From Aphanothece saxicola GSE-SYN-MK-01-06B (GTDB lineage: Bacteria; Cyanobacteriota; Cyanobacteriia; PCC-6307; Cyanobiaceae), in NCBI GenBank assembly GCA_019359745.1, contig JAHHGT010000004.1, forward strand, positions 310,001 through 374,000: a DNA stretch of 64,000 nucleotides, written 5' to 3'. This document shows, piece after piece, positions 1 to 8,327 of the stretch. Position numbers and translations under genes: made by a program. The notes under the pieces were generated by a model. The model was not told the DNA's origin, did no database searches, and saw only the letters and a program-made list of their open reading frames with translations. Within the stretch, counting starts at the first letter, position 1. Each line of letters begins with the position of its first letter.

Positions 1-2259
1 ATTCGCCGCGAGTTTCCGATCGCACCGGGCCGCATTGAAGGCGGCGGTCGCCGCGGCAAGACCCTCAGCGCCGACTACGTGCTCAGCTACCGCAACACCG
101 CCCTGGCGGTAGTGGAGGCCAAGGCCAATTCCCTGCCGCTTACTGAAGGCGTGGGCCAGGCCAAGGAGTACGCCGCCAAGCTTCAGCTGCGTTTCACCTA
201 TGCCAGCAACGGCAAGGGCATCTACGCCATCGACATGCAATCGGGAGAAGAAGGGGAGGCCGAAGCCTTCCCCACCCCCCAGGAGCTGTGGCAGAGCACC
301 TTCGCCGAAGAGAACGCCTGGCGTGATCGTTTCGCCGCCATCCCCTACCCCGACAAGGGCGGCAGCTGGCAGATCCGCTTCTACCAGGAGATCGCCGTCA
401 GCCGGGTGCTGGAGGCGATCGCCTCCGGCAGAAACCGCATCCTTTTGACGCTGGCCACCGGCACCGGCAAAACCTCGATCGCCTTCCAGATCCTCTGGAA
501 GCTTTTTGCCGCCCGCTGGATCCTCTCCGGCGAGCCCACGCGCCGGCCCCGCATCCTGTTTCTAGCCGATCGCAACAACCTCGCCGATCAGGCCTTCAAT
601 GACTTCACCGCCTTCGCCGCCTTCGAGGAGAACGCCCTGGCGCGGATTGATCCGGGGGACCTGCGCAAGAAGGGGCGGGTACCCACCAACGCCAGCGTCT
701 TCCTCACCATCTTCCAGACCTTCATGAGCGGCCCGCCGGTGGACGGCAAGCCCTCCCCGTGGTTTGGCCAGTATCCGGCCGATTTCTTTGATTTCATCGT
801 GATCGATGAATGCCATCGCGGCGGCGCCAACAACGAATCCACCTGGCGCGGCATCCTCGAGTACTTCGCCCCCGCCGTGCAGCTGGGCCTCACCGCCACC
901 CCACGCCGCGAAGGCAACACCGACACCTACGCCTACTTCGGCGAGCCGGTGTACAGCTACTCGCTCAAGGAGGGCATCAACGACGGCTTCCTGACGCCTT
1001 TCCGCGTCAAGCAGATCACCACCACCCTCGATGAGTACGTCTACACCCCCGACGACACGGTGGTGGAAGGGGAGATCGAGGCGGGCCGCTTCTACAAGGA
1101 GCCTGATTTCAACAAGATCATCGAGATCGAGCGGCGCGAGCGGGAGCGGGTGCGGATCTTCATGGAGCAGATCGATCAGCGCCAGAAGGCGATCGTGTTC
1201 TGCGCCACCCAGGATCATGCCCTGGCGATCCGCGACCTGATCAACCAGCTCAAGAGCAGCAGCGATCCCAGCTACTGCCAGCGGGTCACCGCCAACGACG
1301 GCGAGCTGGGCAACACCTGGCTGCGGGCCTTCCAGGACAACGAGAAGACGATCCCCACCATCCTCACCACCTCCCAGAAGCTCTCCACCGGCGTGGATGC
1401 CCGCAACGTGCGCACCATCGTGCTGCTGCGGCCGGTGAACTCGATGATCGAGTTCAAGCAGATCATCGGCCGTGGCACCCGCCTGTTCGACGGCAAGGAC
1501 TACTTCACCATCTATGACTTCGTGAAGGCCCACCACCACTTCAGCGACTCGGAGTGGGATGGGGAGCCCTTGGAGTCAGAGCCTGTCGAGCCCAAGGCTG
1601 TGGTTCCTGTTGGCGAACCCGAGCCGCCCAAAGAGGGAGACAATGACCCGGAGGGGCTGAAGCCCCATCCCACCAAGGCCCGCATCAAGCTTGGTGATGG
1701 CAAGGAACGCTCGATCCAGCACATGCTGGTCACCTCCTTCTGGCATCCCGATGGCCGGCCGATGAGCTCCCAGCAGTTCATCGAGCTGCTCTACGGCCAG
1801 CTGCCGGAGTTCGTGAAGGATGAGGCCGAGCTGCGGCAGCTCTGGAGTGCGCCCGACACCCGCCGCAAGCTTCTGCAGGGCCTGGATGAGAAGGGCTTTG
1901 GCGCCGATCAGCTGGCGGAGATGCAGCGGATCATAGAGGCGGAGAACAGCGATCTGTTCGATGTGCTGGCCCATGTGGCCTATGCCCTGCCGCCAGTTCC
2001 TCGCCAGGAACGGGCCGAGAGAGCCCGCCTCTACACCCACTCTCGCTTCACCAGCAAGCAGCAGCTCTTCCTGGACTTTGTTCTCCAGCACTATGTGACG
2101 ATGGGCGTACAGGAGCTGGCCCAGGAAAAGCTCACGCCGCTGCTGAGGCTCCGCTACCAGAACTCCATTGCTGATGCAGTGGCAGAACTGGGAAGGCCTG
2201 AAGAAATTGGCCTGATCTTTTCTGGCTTCCAGAGATATCTTTATGAGACTTTTGCCTGA
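1..2259 (+). CDS. hsdR: Type I restriction enzyme R subunit (HsdR), 5'-truncated by the window edge
   Basis: The reading frame is open from base 1, so the start lies upstream; 752 residues are visible. HsdR cuts DNA after ATP-driven translocation by the HsdRMS complex. At the left end an E-A-K triplet near base 112 fits the PD-(D/E)xK nuclease core. A superfamily 2 helicase motor follows: Walker A GTGKT (about base 460), DECH box (about 803-814), the GLTATPRR motif, and a late QIIGRGTRL motif VI. The C-terminal 200 residues resemble the EcoEI_R_C domain. The hsdM and hsdS partners are not in the window and would be expected upstream on the same strand. GC content matches the host bulk, unlike the following 4 kb. 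Identification is firm; activity cannot be judged without the N-terminus. Confidence 0.93.
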   Translation: MRREFPIAPGRIEGGGRRGKTLSADYVLSYRNTALAVVEAKANSLPLTEGVGQAKEYAAKLQLRFTYASNGKGIYAIDMQSGEEGEAEAFPTPQELWQSTFAEENAWRDRFAAIPYPDKGGSWQIRFYQEIAVSRVLEAIASGRNRILLTLATGTGKTSIAFQILWKLFAARWILSGEPTRRPRILFLADRNNLADQAFNDFTAFAAFEENALARIDPGDLRKKGRVPTNASVFLTIFQTFMSGPPVDGKPSPWFGQYPADFFDFIVIDECHRGGANNESTWRGILEYFAPAVQLGLTATPRREGNTDTYAYFGEPVYSYSLKEGINDGFLTPFRVKQITTTLDEYVYTPDDTVVEGEIEAGRFYKEPDFNKIIEIERRERERVRIFMEQIDQRQKAIVFCATQDHALAIRDLINQLKSSSDPSYCQRVTANDGELGNTWLRAFQDNEKTIPTILTTSQKLSTGVDARNVRTIVLLRPVNSMIEFKQIIGRGTRLFDGKDYFTIYDFVKAHHHFSDSEWDGEPLESEPVEPKAVVPVGEPEPPKEGDNDPEGLKPHPTKARIKLGDGKERSIQHMLVTSFWHPDGRPMSSQQFIELLYGQLPEFVKDEAELRQLWSAPDTRRKLLQGLDEKGFGADQLAEMQRIIEAENSDLFDVLAHVAYALPPVPRQERAERARLYTHSRFTSKQQLFLDFVLQHYVTMGVQELAQEKLTPLLRLRYQNSIADAVAELGRPEEIGLIFSGFQRYLYETFA

Positions 2260-2384
2260 TTCCTGCTTGGTTCATGAAGGCCTGATGCCGAAAAAGAAAG
2301 TGCCTAACAATCCGAAGCGCTTGACACACGAACGAACACTTTTTAGTTCACTCATGAGCTCTTGGCGCGAATGTGACCGGAGGC

Positions 2385-3610
2385 GTTAGAGAATCTCTGG
2401 GCAAGAGGTGCTTGAGCAGTGGCTGAGGCCAAAGCCTCCGTGTAGGGCTCGGATTTGACTGAACAAAGCCTCGATCAGGGCTTTACCGCTCTTGCCGCCC
2501 CACCTTTTCATGCTTTATGAGCTCCAATCAGGACTCCCGGGCAAACCATTCCCTCGTTCATGTCGTCGCAAGCAACAGGCGGCGTGCCAAGAACAGATTC
2601 GTGAGCGCCGCGATCACGTTGACCTTGCAGCAGTTCGTGGCCATGCCACGCAGTCGGGCCTCGTGGAATCCGAACTTCTCCTTGATCACACGGAACGGAT
2701 GTTCGACCTTGGCGCGGACGTGTGCCTTGGCCGCCTCGACCAGATCCTGCAGCTTTCCATCCTCAGAATCTGGCAATGCCCGGCGTTTCCCCGGACGCAT
2801 CGCCACCCTGAATTCTGTTGTCTTACCTGTCATCTCAGGCCTCTAGGCGATCCCTCGGCAGCCGGCATCGGCGTAAACCACGGCCTCATCGCCATGCAAC
2901 AGCTCTGCAGCCGGGGTGAGGTCGTGGACGTTGGCGGCTATGGTGACAACTGAGTGGATCAGGCCAGAATCCTTGACCACACTGAGGTGGACTTTCATCC
3001 CGAAATACCACTGGTTGCCCTTCTTGGTCTGATGCATCTCCGGTTTCCGCTTCCCCCTCTTTGTTCCTGGTGGAGCGGGGTGCCGCGATCAAGGTGGCAT
3101 CAACGATCGTTCCCTGGCGCATCTTCATGCCACGCACGCTGAGGTGCGCTTTGACGGTTTCAAAAACTGCTCGCCCAGCTAGTGCTTCTCCAGCAGGTGG
3201 CGGAAGGCTAGGATCGTCTTCTCATCCAGGTCCCGTTCACTGATCAGATTAATGCACACAATGCGCCGCATGGTGGGCACCTTAAACAAGGGCTCTTCCA
3301 TTGCAGGATCACTGAGTGGATACCACTGCTGCAACGGGTTGATGTGCAGCATCGTGGCCAGTGGGTTCGGAAGACTCCCGCCCTTCCTACTGGTCTTGGG
3401 TAATGGCGATCAATCAGATCAAGCTGGGCCTGCCAAAGCAGCACCACTTCCATCTCGGCCAGGAAGTTCTCGCGTTTGGTGCGATTCTTGCCTCTGGATT
3501 TCTCATAGTCCGAGATGTCGAGCCACTTGCTACCCATCAACCCAATCCTGGCCTGCTATCACAGAGCCATTGTCCCGTCGTTGGCCCTGGTTTTCCAGAG
3601 ACTCCCTATC
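2385..3610 (-). mobile_element. Decayed IS5-family insertion sequence with imperfect terminal inverted repeats
   Basis: The left end at 2385-2400 (gttagagaatctctgg) and the reverse complement of the right end at 3595-3610 (gatagggagtctctgg) match at 13 of 16 positions, both reading inward. They enclose about 1.2 kb, the usual size of an IS5-family element, and the broken transposase lies between them. I see no clear target-site duplication outside the repeats. The 160 bases between the left repeat and the transposase stop contain only a short open stretch on the minus strand with no recognised product. The boundary call is inference from the repeats and should be checked against intact copies. 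Confidence 0.55.
2558..3540 (-). pseudogene. IS5-family transposase, frameshifted remnant
   Basis: IS5-type transposase segments appear in order on the minus strand but in several frames. The N-terminal part (3540 downward) carries a typical KRENFLAEMEVV stretch. After a frame change comes the LQQWYPLSDPAMEE-type segment (about 3290-3340), then the first catalytic Asp in IVDATLIAAP (about 3100), the second Asp in VVYADAGCRG (about 2850), and the HPFRVIKEKFGF motif holding the catalytic Glu (about 2700). At least two frameshifts separate these blocks, so no full-length protein can be made. The DDE residues are still visible, so decay looks recent. Confidence 0.85.
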
Positions 3611-3787
3611 TCAGTTCTGGTTCTTGAGTGCTGCCCTCGTGAGCAGGCTAAGGCACACCATTGACTTGACCTCATTCAGAGTCAGTTAAGCTTGCCCATG
3701 TAATTCGCTGAGAATCTATGAGTCGTCCTTTCAGGAATAAACTGAGCGAGGCTGCTTGAATCTTTCCATTAATTTGTCTTGTCGTCA

Positions 3788-4555
3788 ATGCTTTGCCCAC
3801 GCCCAACCGAAATGTCTGTCTCGGATGCGATTCTGTCTGCCATTGGATCTGGCGCAATCAACAGTGAAAACATTTCATTCGACCTGCTCCGTTCAGTTGG
3901 AATGAAGGACCATGGTCGAGAAATGTGGGATTCTCTTCGCAGAGGAAGAAACATTCTGGAGACTCCTGAGCAACTAGATCAGTACCTTCACTCCTATGGC
4001 CCCATGACCCAAGGCCAGTGGCATGTCCTTCTGAAGGGTATAAACCTGCCAGAAGGTGCGATTCATGTTGTTGACTACGGGTGTGGCCAAGGCCTTGCGG
4101 GATCTTGTCTCTTGGATCACTATGACAATGAACTCAGAGAAAGAGTCGAGTGTATTGAGTTGATCGAAATCTCTGAAATAGCCCTTGCGAGAGCTCATGC
4201 AATCTATTCATCCTACTGCCCTGCTGCAGTCATTAAACTGCATCACAAGGGGTTGGATGAAGTGGATCTATCTGATTCTCAAAAAAGTGATCGAGCAAGC
4301 ACGTTGAACTTAATGTCAAATGTGCTTGACCTTCATACCTTCTGTTATGAGAGCCTTGCTCGTAAGTTGTTTGTCCGGCGTGGGACGCACCTAATCTTTG
4401 CCGTCAGCCCTAAGGGTAATAGCGGGTCGCGACGGGTAGGTGCATTTCATGAGTTTGTAGGCTCTCTAGAAGGAGTAACTGTCCATGATGCACGATTAAG
4501 TTCTACCAGAGGATATCATTCTCAAGTCTCCTTGTATATGAGCACGGAGGTCTAG
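3788..4555 (+). CDS. Class I SAM-dependent methyltransferase, substrate unknown
   Basis: A 255-residue protein with a clear Rossmann-fold SAM-binding motif I (VDYGCGQGLAG, about residue 95) and an acidic post-I segment (IELIEISEIALARA) 30 residues later. The N-terminal 80 residues are not recognised but carry a conserved-looking YGPMTQGQW stretch just before the SAM fold. No Shine-Dalgarno sequence decides the start: TTG 3779, ATG 3788 and ATG 3812 are all in frame; ATG 3788 is used. The stop lies 3 bases before the AlkB-like gene, so the two are probably one transcript. Codon use and base composition are AT-richer than the surrounding genome, which suggests acquisition by transfer. The substrate could be nucleic acid or a small molecule; I cannot say which. 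Confidence 0.7.
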   Translation: MLCPRPTEMSVSDAILSAIGSGAINSENISFDLLRSVGMKDHGREMWDSLRRGRNILETPEQLDQYLHSYGPMTQGQWHVLLKGINLPEGAIHVVDYGCGQGLAGSCLLDHYDNELRERVECIELIEISEIALARAHAIYSSYCPAAVIKLHHKGLDEVDLSDSQKSDRASTLNLMSNVLDLHTFCYESLARKLFVRRGTHLIFAVSPKGNSGSRRVGAFHEFVGSLEGVTVHDARLSSTRGYHSQVSLYMSTEV

Positions 4556-4558
4556 GAA

Positions 4559-5305
4559 GTGAACTTGCTTACGGATCCCGGTCCTAGCTTGCCATTCAAT
4601 ACCCACCAAGCTGGCATCTCTGAAGCTAAATGGTGCAACAAACTGCAAGGCTACAAGGTACGGATCCGCCACGGAGAGCTGCTTTATATTCAGCACTTCT
4701 TTGACATAAAGATTGCCGACAGGGCCGTCGCTTTCTTCCAAGAGGCTCACGGCTTTGACTTTCGCCAAGCGAGCTGGAGAGAGCTTTCTCTGAGTCAGTT
4801 TGAATCAATTCGGTTTTTCAACATCAAGTGGAGACAGGATTACATACGGATGTATGGAAGAGAGGTGCCTCTGCCTCGTCTGACCGCGTGGTATGGCGAT
4901 GCTGGTAAGGTCTACTCTTACTCTGGGATCACATCCGTTCCCCACGAATGGAATGATGGGCTTCTTTATCTCAAGTCAAGGGTTGAAAAGGCTGCTGGTG
5001 CCAGTTTCAATAGTGTGCTGCTTAACTGGTACCGTGACGGCCAGGACTGCCTCGGCTGGCATGCTGATGATGAACCGGAGCTAGGCAATCATCCAGTTAT
5101 TGCCTCTGCCAGTTTTGGAGTATCTAGAGACTTTGTTCTTCGCCTGAACAAAGATCATCAGACTAAGCTTGTTCTTCCTATGCATCATGGAACTCTGCTT
5201 GTTATGATGGGGGATATCCAGCAACACTGGCAGCATTCTGTTCCAAAAAGAAAGCGCGTGCTTGGATCGAGATTCAATCTGACATTCCGCAAGATATCCG
5301 CTTAG
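4559..5305 (+). CDS. AlkB-like 2-oxoglutarate/Fe(II)-dependent dioxygenase
   Basis: AlkB-family enzymes oxidatively remove alkyl groups from nucleic-acid bases. The C-terminal half shows the full set of ligands: H168 and D170 in GWHADDE bind iron, H226 in QQHWQHSVPK is the third ligand, and R238/R244 in the RFNLTFR motif bind 2-oxoglutarate. Upstream, LPRLTAWYGD (residues 106-114) matches the substrate-lid region of AlkB homologues such as ALKBH2/3. The N-terminal 90 residues are divergent. The start is GTG at 4559, three bases after the methyltransferase stop. Being paired with a methyltransferase, it may reverse or limit that enzyme's product or repair methylation damage; this is inference. 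Low GC like its neighbours. Confidence 0.88.
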   Translation: MNLLTDPGPSLPFNTHQAGISEAKWCNKLQGYKVRIRHGELLYIQHFFDIKIADRAVAFFQEAHGFDFRQASWRELSLSQFESIRFFNIKWRQDYIRMYGREVPLPRLTAWYGDAGKVYSYSGITSVPHEWNDGLLYLKSRVEKAAGASFNSVLLNWYRDGQDCLGWHADDEPELGNHPVIASASFGVSRDFVLRLNKDHQTKLVLPMHHGTLLVMMGDIQQHWQHSVPKRKRVLGSRFNLTFRKISA

Positions 5306-5731
5306 TGACTACCAACTAGATTTTGTCAGTTGGCCTGAGCTCAAATGTCTGAATCCTACCAGTTTGCTTGTGTTGCGAAGAGGTGTGATGAGATGCTCTT
5401 TGCGTTGTAGGCTCTATCGAGATGTCTGTGTGGTGAATGACAGGCAATTCGAAGAGGACGTGCCTTTAGGATTGCTACTCACTACTTTGCCTGATGACTG
5501 CTATTCACAAATCGCCAACAAGTTCTGAAGTGCCTGATCATGGCTGTGTTGTGGCGTGCTGTAACCCAAGGCGATATCGCCCTGCTGGGTTTTTAAACGC
5601 AAAACTGATTCATTCTACTGATATGCACTTGGTTTTGGCTTCTGCGCTGATAAATGTATTGTCGAAGTGCCTCTATCCGGCGAGTCTTGGCGAGTGCGTC
5701 ATGCGAAACTCCTCGTTTGCCATCTAAATTA
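5306..5731. other. AT-richer intergenic stretch without a supported gene
   Basis: About 425 bases separate the AlkB-like gene from the beta-grasp/HicA gene. A 46-codon frame (5388-5528, plus strand) and a 77-codon frame starting at 5494 are open, but neither resembles a known protein and neither has a ribosome binding site. The region could hold the promoter of the downstream gene or remains of a lost gene. I see no RNA gene, repeat or clear terminator here. Confidence 0.5.
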
Positions 5732-6454
5732 ATGGATATTCAACTCGTCCGGATTACAGTTCAAATGCTTAATTCCCCAGGGGGGAGGATGTTATTTGGC
5801 GTAGAGCCAGGAACGGATCTTGAGGGGTTGTATCTAACGAATGACTTTTTGACTACCATAGGAGTTAATCCTCATCTTTTGAGGTTTAAGGTTAATGGCA
5901 CCCCAGCTGGGGGCGATTTTATGCTCATGCCTGAAGATCACATCCAGGTTGAGGCGCAATCAGTTCAGCCTGTGGAAGCAATTGACAATGAGTTGGTTGT
6001 CCTCGCTCGAATGAACTGCGAGGATTGGGACGAGTTTCGCGTGCATGCCGGTGCCAGCTTAGAGGACTTTCTCTTCTCGACCACATTCATCAGTGTTACA
6101 ACAATTCATCCTGCTGCTCTGGTCATTAAGGTAAACGGCTTGTCAGTCGAGATGTGCTATCGCCTAGCTGATGGAGACCGGATCACAGTCGCAGGCGCAT
6201 CGATGCTCAAAGGGGCGATCTCTGGTCGAGACCTAATTGCAAAACTTAGAGTAATGGTCGGGCTTCGGCCTGAGCCTTCGCCTGGTGGCGGTAGCCATGG
6301 AAAGTGGAAAACTAGTGATGGCAAGACAGTTGTAATTCCAAGAAGGTCATCTGATATTCCTAATGGTACTGTGAAGTCAATTCTTCGCATGGCAGGAGTG
6401 GATATGGGGCTAAAGGAATTCTATTCTTGTCGCCCGCGCCCCTTGACTCGTTAA
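5732..6454 (+). CDS. Two ubiquitin-like (ThiS/MoaD-type) beta-grasp modules fused to a HicA-like mRNA interferase domain
   Basis: A 240-residue protein in three parts. Residues 1-75 and 85-157 each end in the hallmark of ThiS/MoaD-like beta-grasp folds: FKVNG...LMPEDHIQVEA and IKVNG...RLADGDRITVAG. Residues 163-230 match HicA toxins: a GRDLIAKLR helix, then GGGSHGKW with the HicA catalytic histidine (H189), DGKTVVIPRRS, and IPNGTVKSILRMAGV. HicA toxins are dsRBD-fold ribonucleases normally paired with HicB antitoxin; no hicB is visible on either side. ATG 5732 is chosen because the first beta-strand begins immediately after it. No thioester-type C-terminal diglycine is present, so the beta-grasp parts more likely bind or regulate than become conjugated. 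Composition is AT-rich, in an accessory patch. The domain reading is by eye and needs a profile search. Confidence 0.72.
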   Translation: MDIQLVRITVQMLNSPGGRMLFGVEPGTDLEGLYLTNDFLTTIGVNPHLLRFKVNGTPAGGDFMLMPEDHIQVEAQSVQPVEAIDNELVVLARMNCEDWDEFRVHAGASLEDFLFSTTFISVTTIHPAALVIKVNGLSVEMCYRLADGDRITVAGASMLKGAISGRDLIAKLRVMVGLRPEPSPGGGSHGKWKTSDGKTVVIPRRSSDIPNGTVKSILRMAGVDMGLKEFYSCRPRPLTR

Positions 6455-6552
6455 GTAATCCACATCGCAATGGCTTTCTCGAGCCCATGAACAGACTTTT
6501 GTCGACGAGCGAGGAGCGCTGAGGCCTCGTCAGCACTTAGACCCAAGACAAG

Positions 6553-7524
6553 CTAATTGGATATGCCTTTAGGCTTCCTCTCCCCAACCCCATCGTTCGG
6601 CCTCGGCCGATAAATCGCCACCCCGATCACATCCGGCACCCGCGCTGCGTAGCTCGCGAAGTTCTCACTGCGGATCACCCCCGCCCCCTCCGCCGCGTGG
6701 ATCGCATCGATCACCCCGTCGCGCTTCTCCAAGAAGCCCACGTGGGTCACATCCAGCCCCGGCACCTTTGTCACCAGTCCGAAGATGTCGCCGCTGCGCA
6801 GCGACGGCAGCACCCCCGGTAGCGCCGCCAGCGGGATGTAGGCCTGCTCAAGCACTAGGTCCTTTTCCAGCTCCGTGATGCACTGCCGGTTGCGGGCCAG
6901 CTGCATCGGCTTGTAGCTCTTGATGTGGTTGCTCATGAAGTTGAGCGCCACCGTGCGGCTGCTGGCGCCCGGCAGGAACGGGGTGAGGTTCACCACATAG
7001 CCGTTGCGCTCGGCCGCCTCGGCCCAGCGGCTGAAGTAATGCTGCCGCCGGCAGTAGTCCACCTCGCCATTCACGTAGCGCAGCCGCCGCACGTGCTCGG
7101 TGAAGCGCTCCACCCCTTCGTCCTGGGTGTCCACCTTGCGGCTGTTGCTCAGCGCCAGCAGCTGCTCCACGAACAGCAGACAGTCGAAGTTGGTGAGATC
7201 CAGCACCAGCTGCTCCTTCGGTCCGCCATCAAGGGAGAACCCCTTGAAGGGATAGTCCAGGAAGCGGCGCGCCAGGCTCACCAGCGCCTGGTTCATCGGC
7301 GCCCAGGCGGTGGCATCGATCGCCTCCGCCGCCAGCACCCGCGTTTCCCCCACATAGTTCGGTGACGGCTCTGCCAGGGCCACACCCCCCGGCAGCGGCG
7401 GCGGGGCGGCCGCCAGGCGGGAGTTCGCGGGAGTGGCGTTCCGCAGCAGCAGGTTGGCCGCCGCGAAGCTGGCTCCGGCGGTGATCAGCACCGTCAGGCC
7501 CAGCAGGAGAGTGGGTTTTCGCAT
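6553..7524 (-). CDS. DUF1460 family protein, NlpC/P60-like amidase, exported
   Basis: The N-terminus has a charged start and a hydrophobic segment (residues 6-28), a signal peptide or anchor. The mature part matches DUF1460, a papain-like fold related to NlpC/P60 enzymes that act as N-acetylmuramoyl-L-alanine amidases on cell-wall fragments. The nucleophile is C115 in TNFDCLLFVE and the general base H261 in LDVTHVGF. The protein ends in a proline- and charge-rich tail. It stands alone on the minus strand, with its 3' end facing the AT-rich accessory patch. Likely role is peptidoglycan turnover or recycling in the periplasm; the substrate is inferred from the family. Confidence 0.85.
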   Translation of the reverse strand: MRKPTLLLGLTVLITAGASFAAANLLLRNATPANSRLAAAPPPLPGGVALAEPSPNYVGETRVLAAEAIDATAWAPMNQALVSLARRFLDYPFKGFSLDGGPKEQLVLDLTNFDCLLFVEQLLALSNSRKVDTQDEGVERFTEHVRRLRYVNGEVDYCRRQHYFSRWAEAAERNGYVVNLTPFLPGASSRTVALNFMSNHIKSYKPMQLARNRQCITELEKDLVLEQAYIPLAALPGVLPSLRSGDIFGLVTKVPGLDVTHVGFLEKRDGVIDAIHAAEGAGVIRSENFASYAARVPDVIGVAIYRPRPNDGVGERKPKGISN

Positions 7525-7560
7525 CCAGCTGCCACCGCCGCGGCGACCCTACAGCCGCCG

Positions 7561-8232
7561 TCAGGCCGCGCTGCTCGCCAGCCACGCCTCCAGTCCCACC
7601 GCCGGCAGCTGGGGGCTGCTGGTGATCTCGATGATGCGGCCGATGGCGGCCGGGCTCTCCACCGCATCCAGGCACACCCGCGCCACCAGCCGCCGCGGGA
7701 TGCTGTCGCTCTCCTGCTGGTCGGGCCCGCTGAAGCGGATGCCTTCGGCCTCGATCCCCTCCTCGGTTTCCTTCAGCCCACCGGGGCGCACCACGGTCCA
7801 ATCGAGGCCGCTGGCGGCCAGCCAGCGCTCCCCGACCCCCTTCCACACCAGGATCAGCCCGAACAGGTTGAGCGGGTGCAACCAGCGGCCGCTGCACAGC
7901 GAACTCACCAGCACCACCCGCTTCACACCGGCGGCCTTGCAGGCCGTGATCTGGGGGCGCATCGCCAGGGCATCCACCTTCAGCGGCCCGGCCAGATCCA
8001 CCGACGGCCGTGCCCCGGTGGCGATCACCAGGGCGTCGCACCCCTCAAGCGCCGCCGCCAGCGCCTGGCCATCACCCAGCTCCAGGCGCACCAGCTCGGC
8101 GCCGGCCAGCCCGGGCGGCACCTCGGACCCCGGCCGCAGGATCGCCTTCACGCCCCAGCCCCGGCCCAGGGCCTCTTCCACCACCCGCCAACCCGTCTTG
8201 CCTGAAGCTCCACTCACGGCGATGCAGGTCAT
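7561..8232 (-). CDS. NAD(P)-binding atypical short-chain dehydrogenase/reductase
   Basis: A 223-residue protein starting with the dinucleotide-binding motif GASGKTG (residues 8-14), an atypical SDR pattern shared with the Ycf39/NmrA/Tic62 group. A second diagnostic segment is the VKRVVLVSSL strand, followed by SGLDWTVVRPGG. The catalytic YxxxK of classical SDRs is not evident, as is usual for these members. They often act in photosystem assembly, chlorophyll metabolism or redox sensing in cyanobacteria, but the substrate cannot be assigned. The gene ends 36 bases upstream of the DUF1460 start on the same strand, so the two could be cotranscribed, and it is divergent from the ABC ATPase across about 95 bases that should hold both promoters. 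Confidence 0.85.
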   Translation of the reverse strand: MTCIAVSGASGKTGWRVVEEALGRGWGVKAILRPGSEVPPGLAGAELVRLELGDGQALAAALEGCDALVIATGARPSVDLAGPLKVDALAMRPQITACKAAGVKRVVLVSSLCSGRWLHPLNLFGLILVWKGVGERWLAASGLDWTVVRPGGLKETEEGIEAEGIRFSGPDQQESDSIPRRLVARVCLDAVESPAAIGRIIEITSSPQLPAVGLEAWLASSAA

Positions 8233-8327
8233 GGGGGGTCTTGCTCGAAGGCGTTGAGATCCATTCTCGTGGCCCGGCCGTTGGGATGGCGACAGCCAGG
8301 GAGTGGTCCGCTGGGTAGGCTGCCCCC

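Noticed and set aside
562..1539. Long minus-strand frame opposite hsdR, and similar long antisense frames opposite hypF, nifJ, hoxH and the RND gene
   Set aside because: They are shadows produced by high third-position GC; their predicted proteins are low-complexity Gly/Arg/His/Val-rich and the sense genes are firm.
5494..5727. A 77-codon open frame upstream of the beta-grasp/HicA gene
   Set aside because: No similarity, no ribosome binding site and irregular composition; it may be chance.
6504..6531. Inverted repeat gacgag...ctcgtc between the HicA-fusion gene and the DUF1460 gene
   Set aside because: It could serve as a bidirectional terminator, but there is no T-tract on either side and the inner bases do not pair well.
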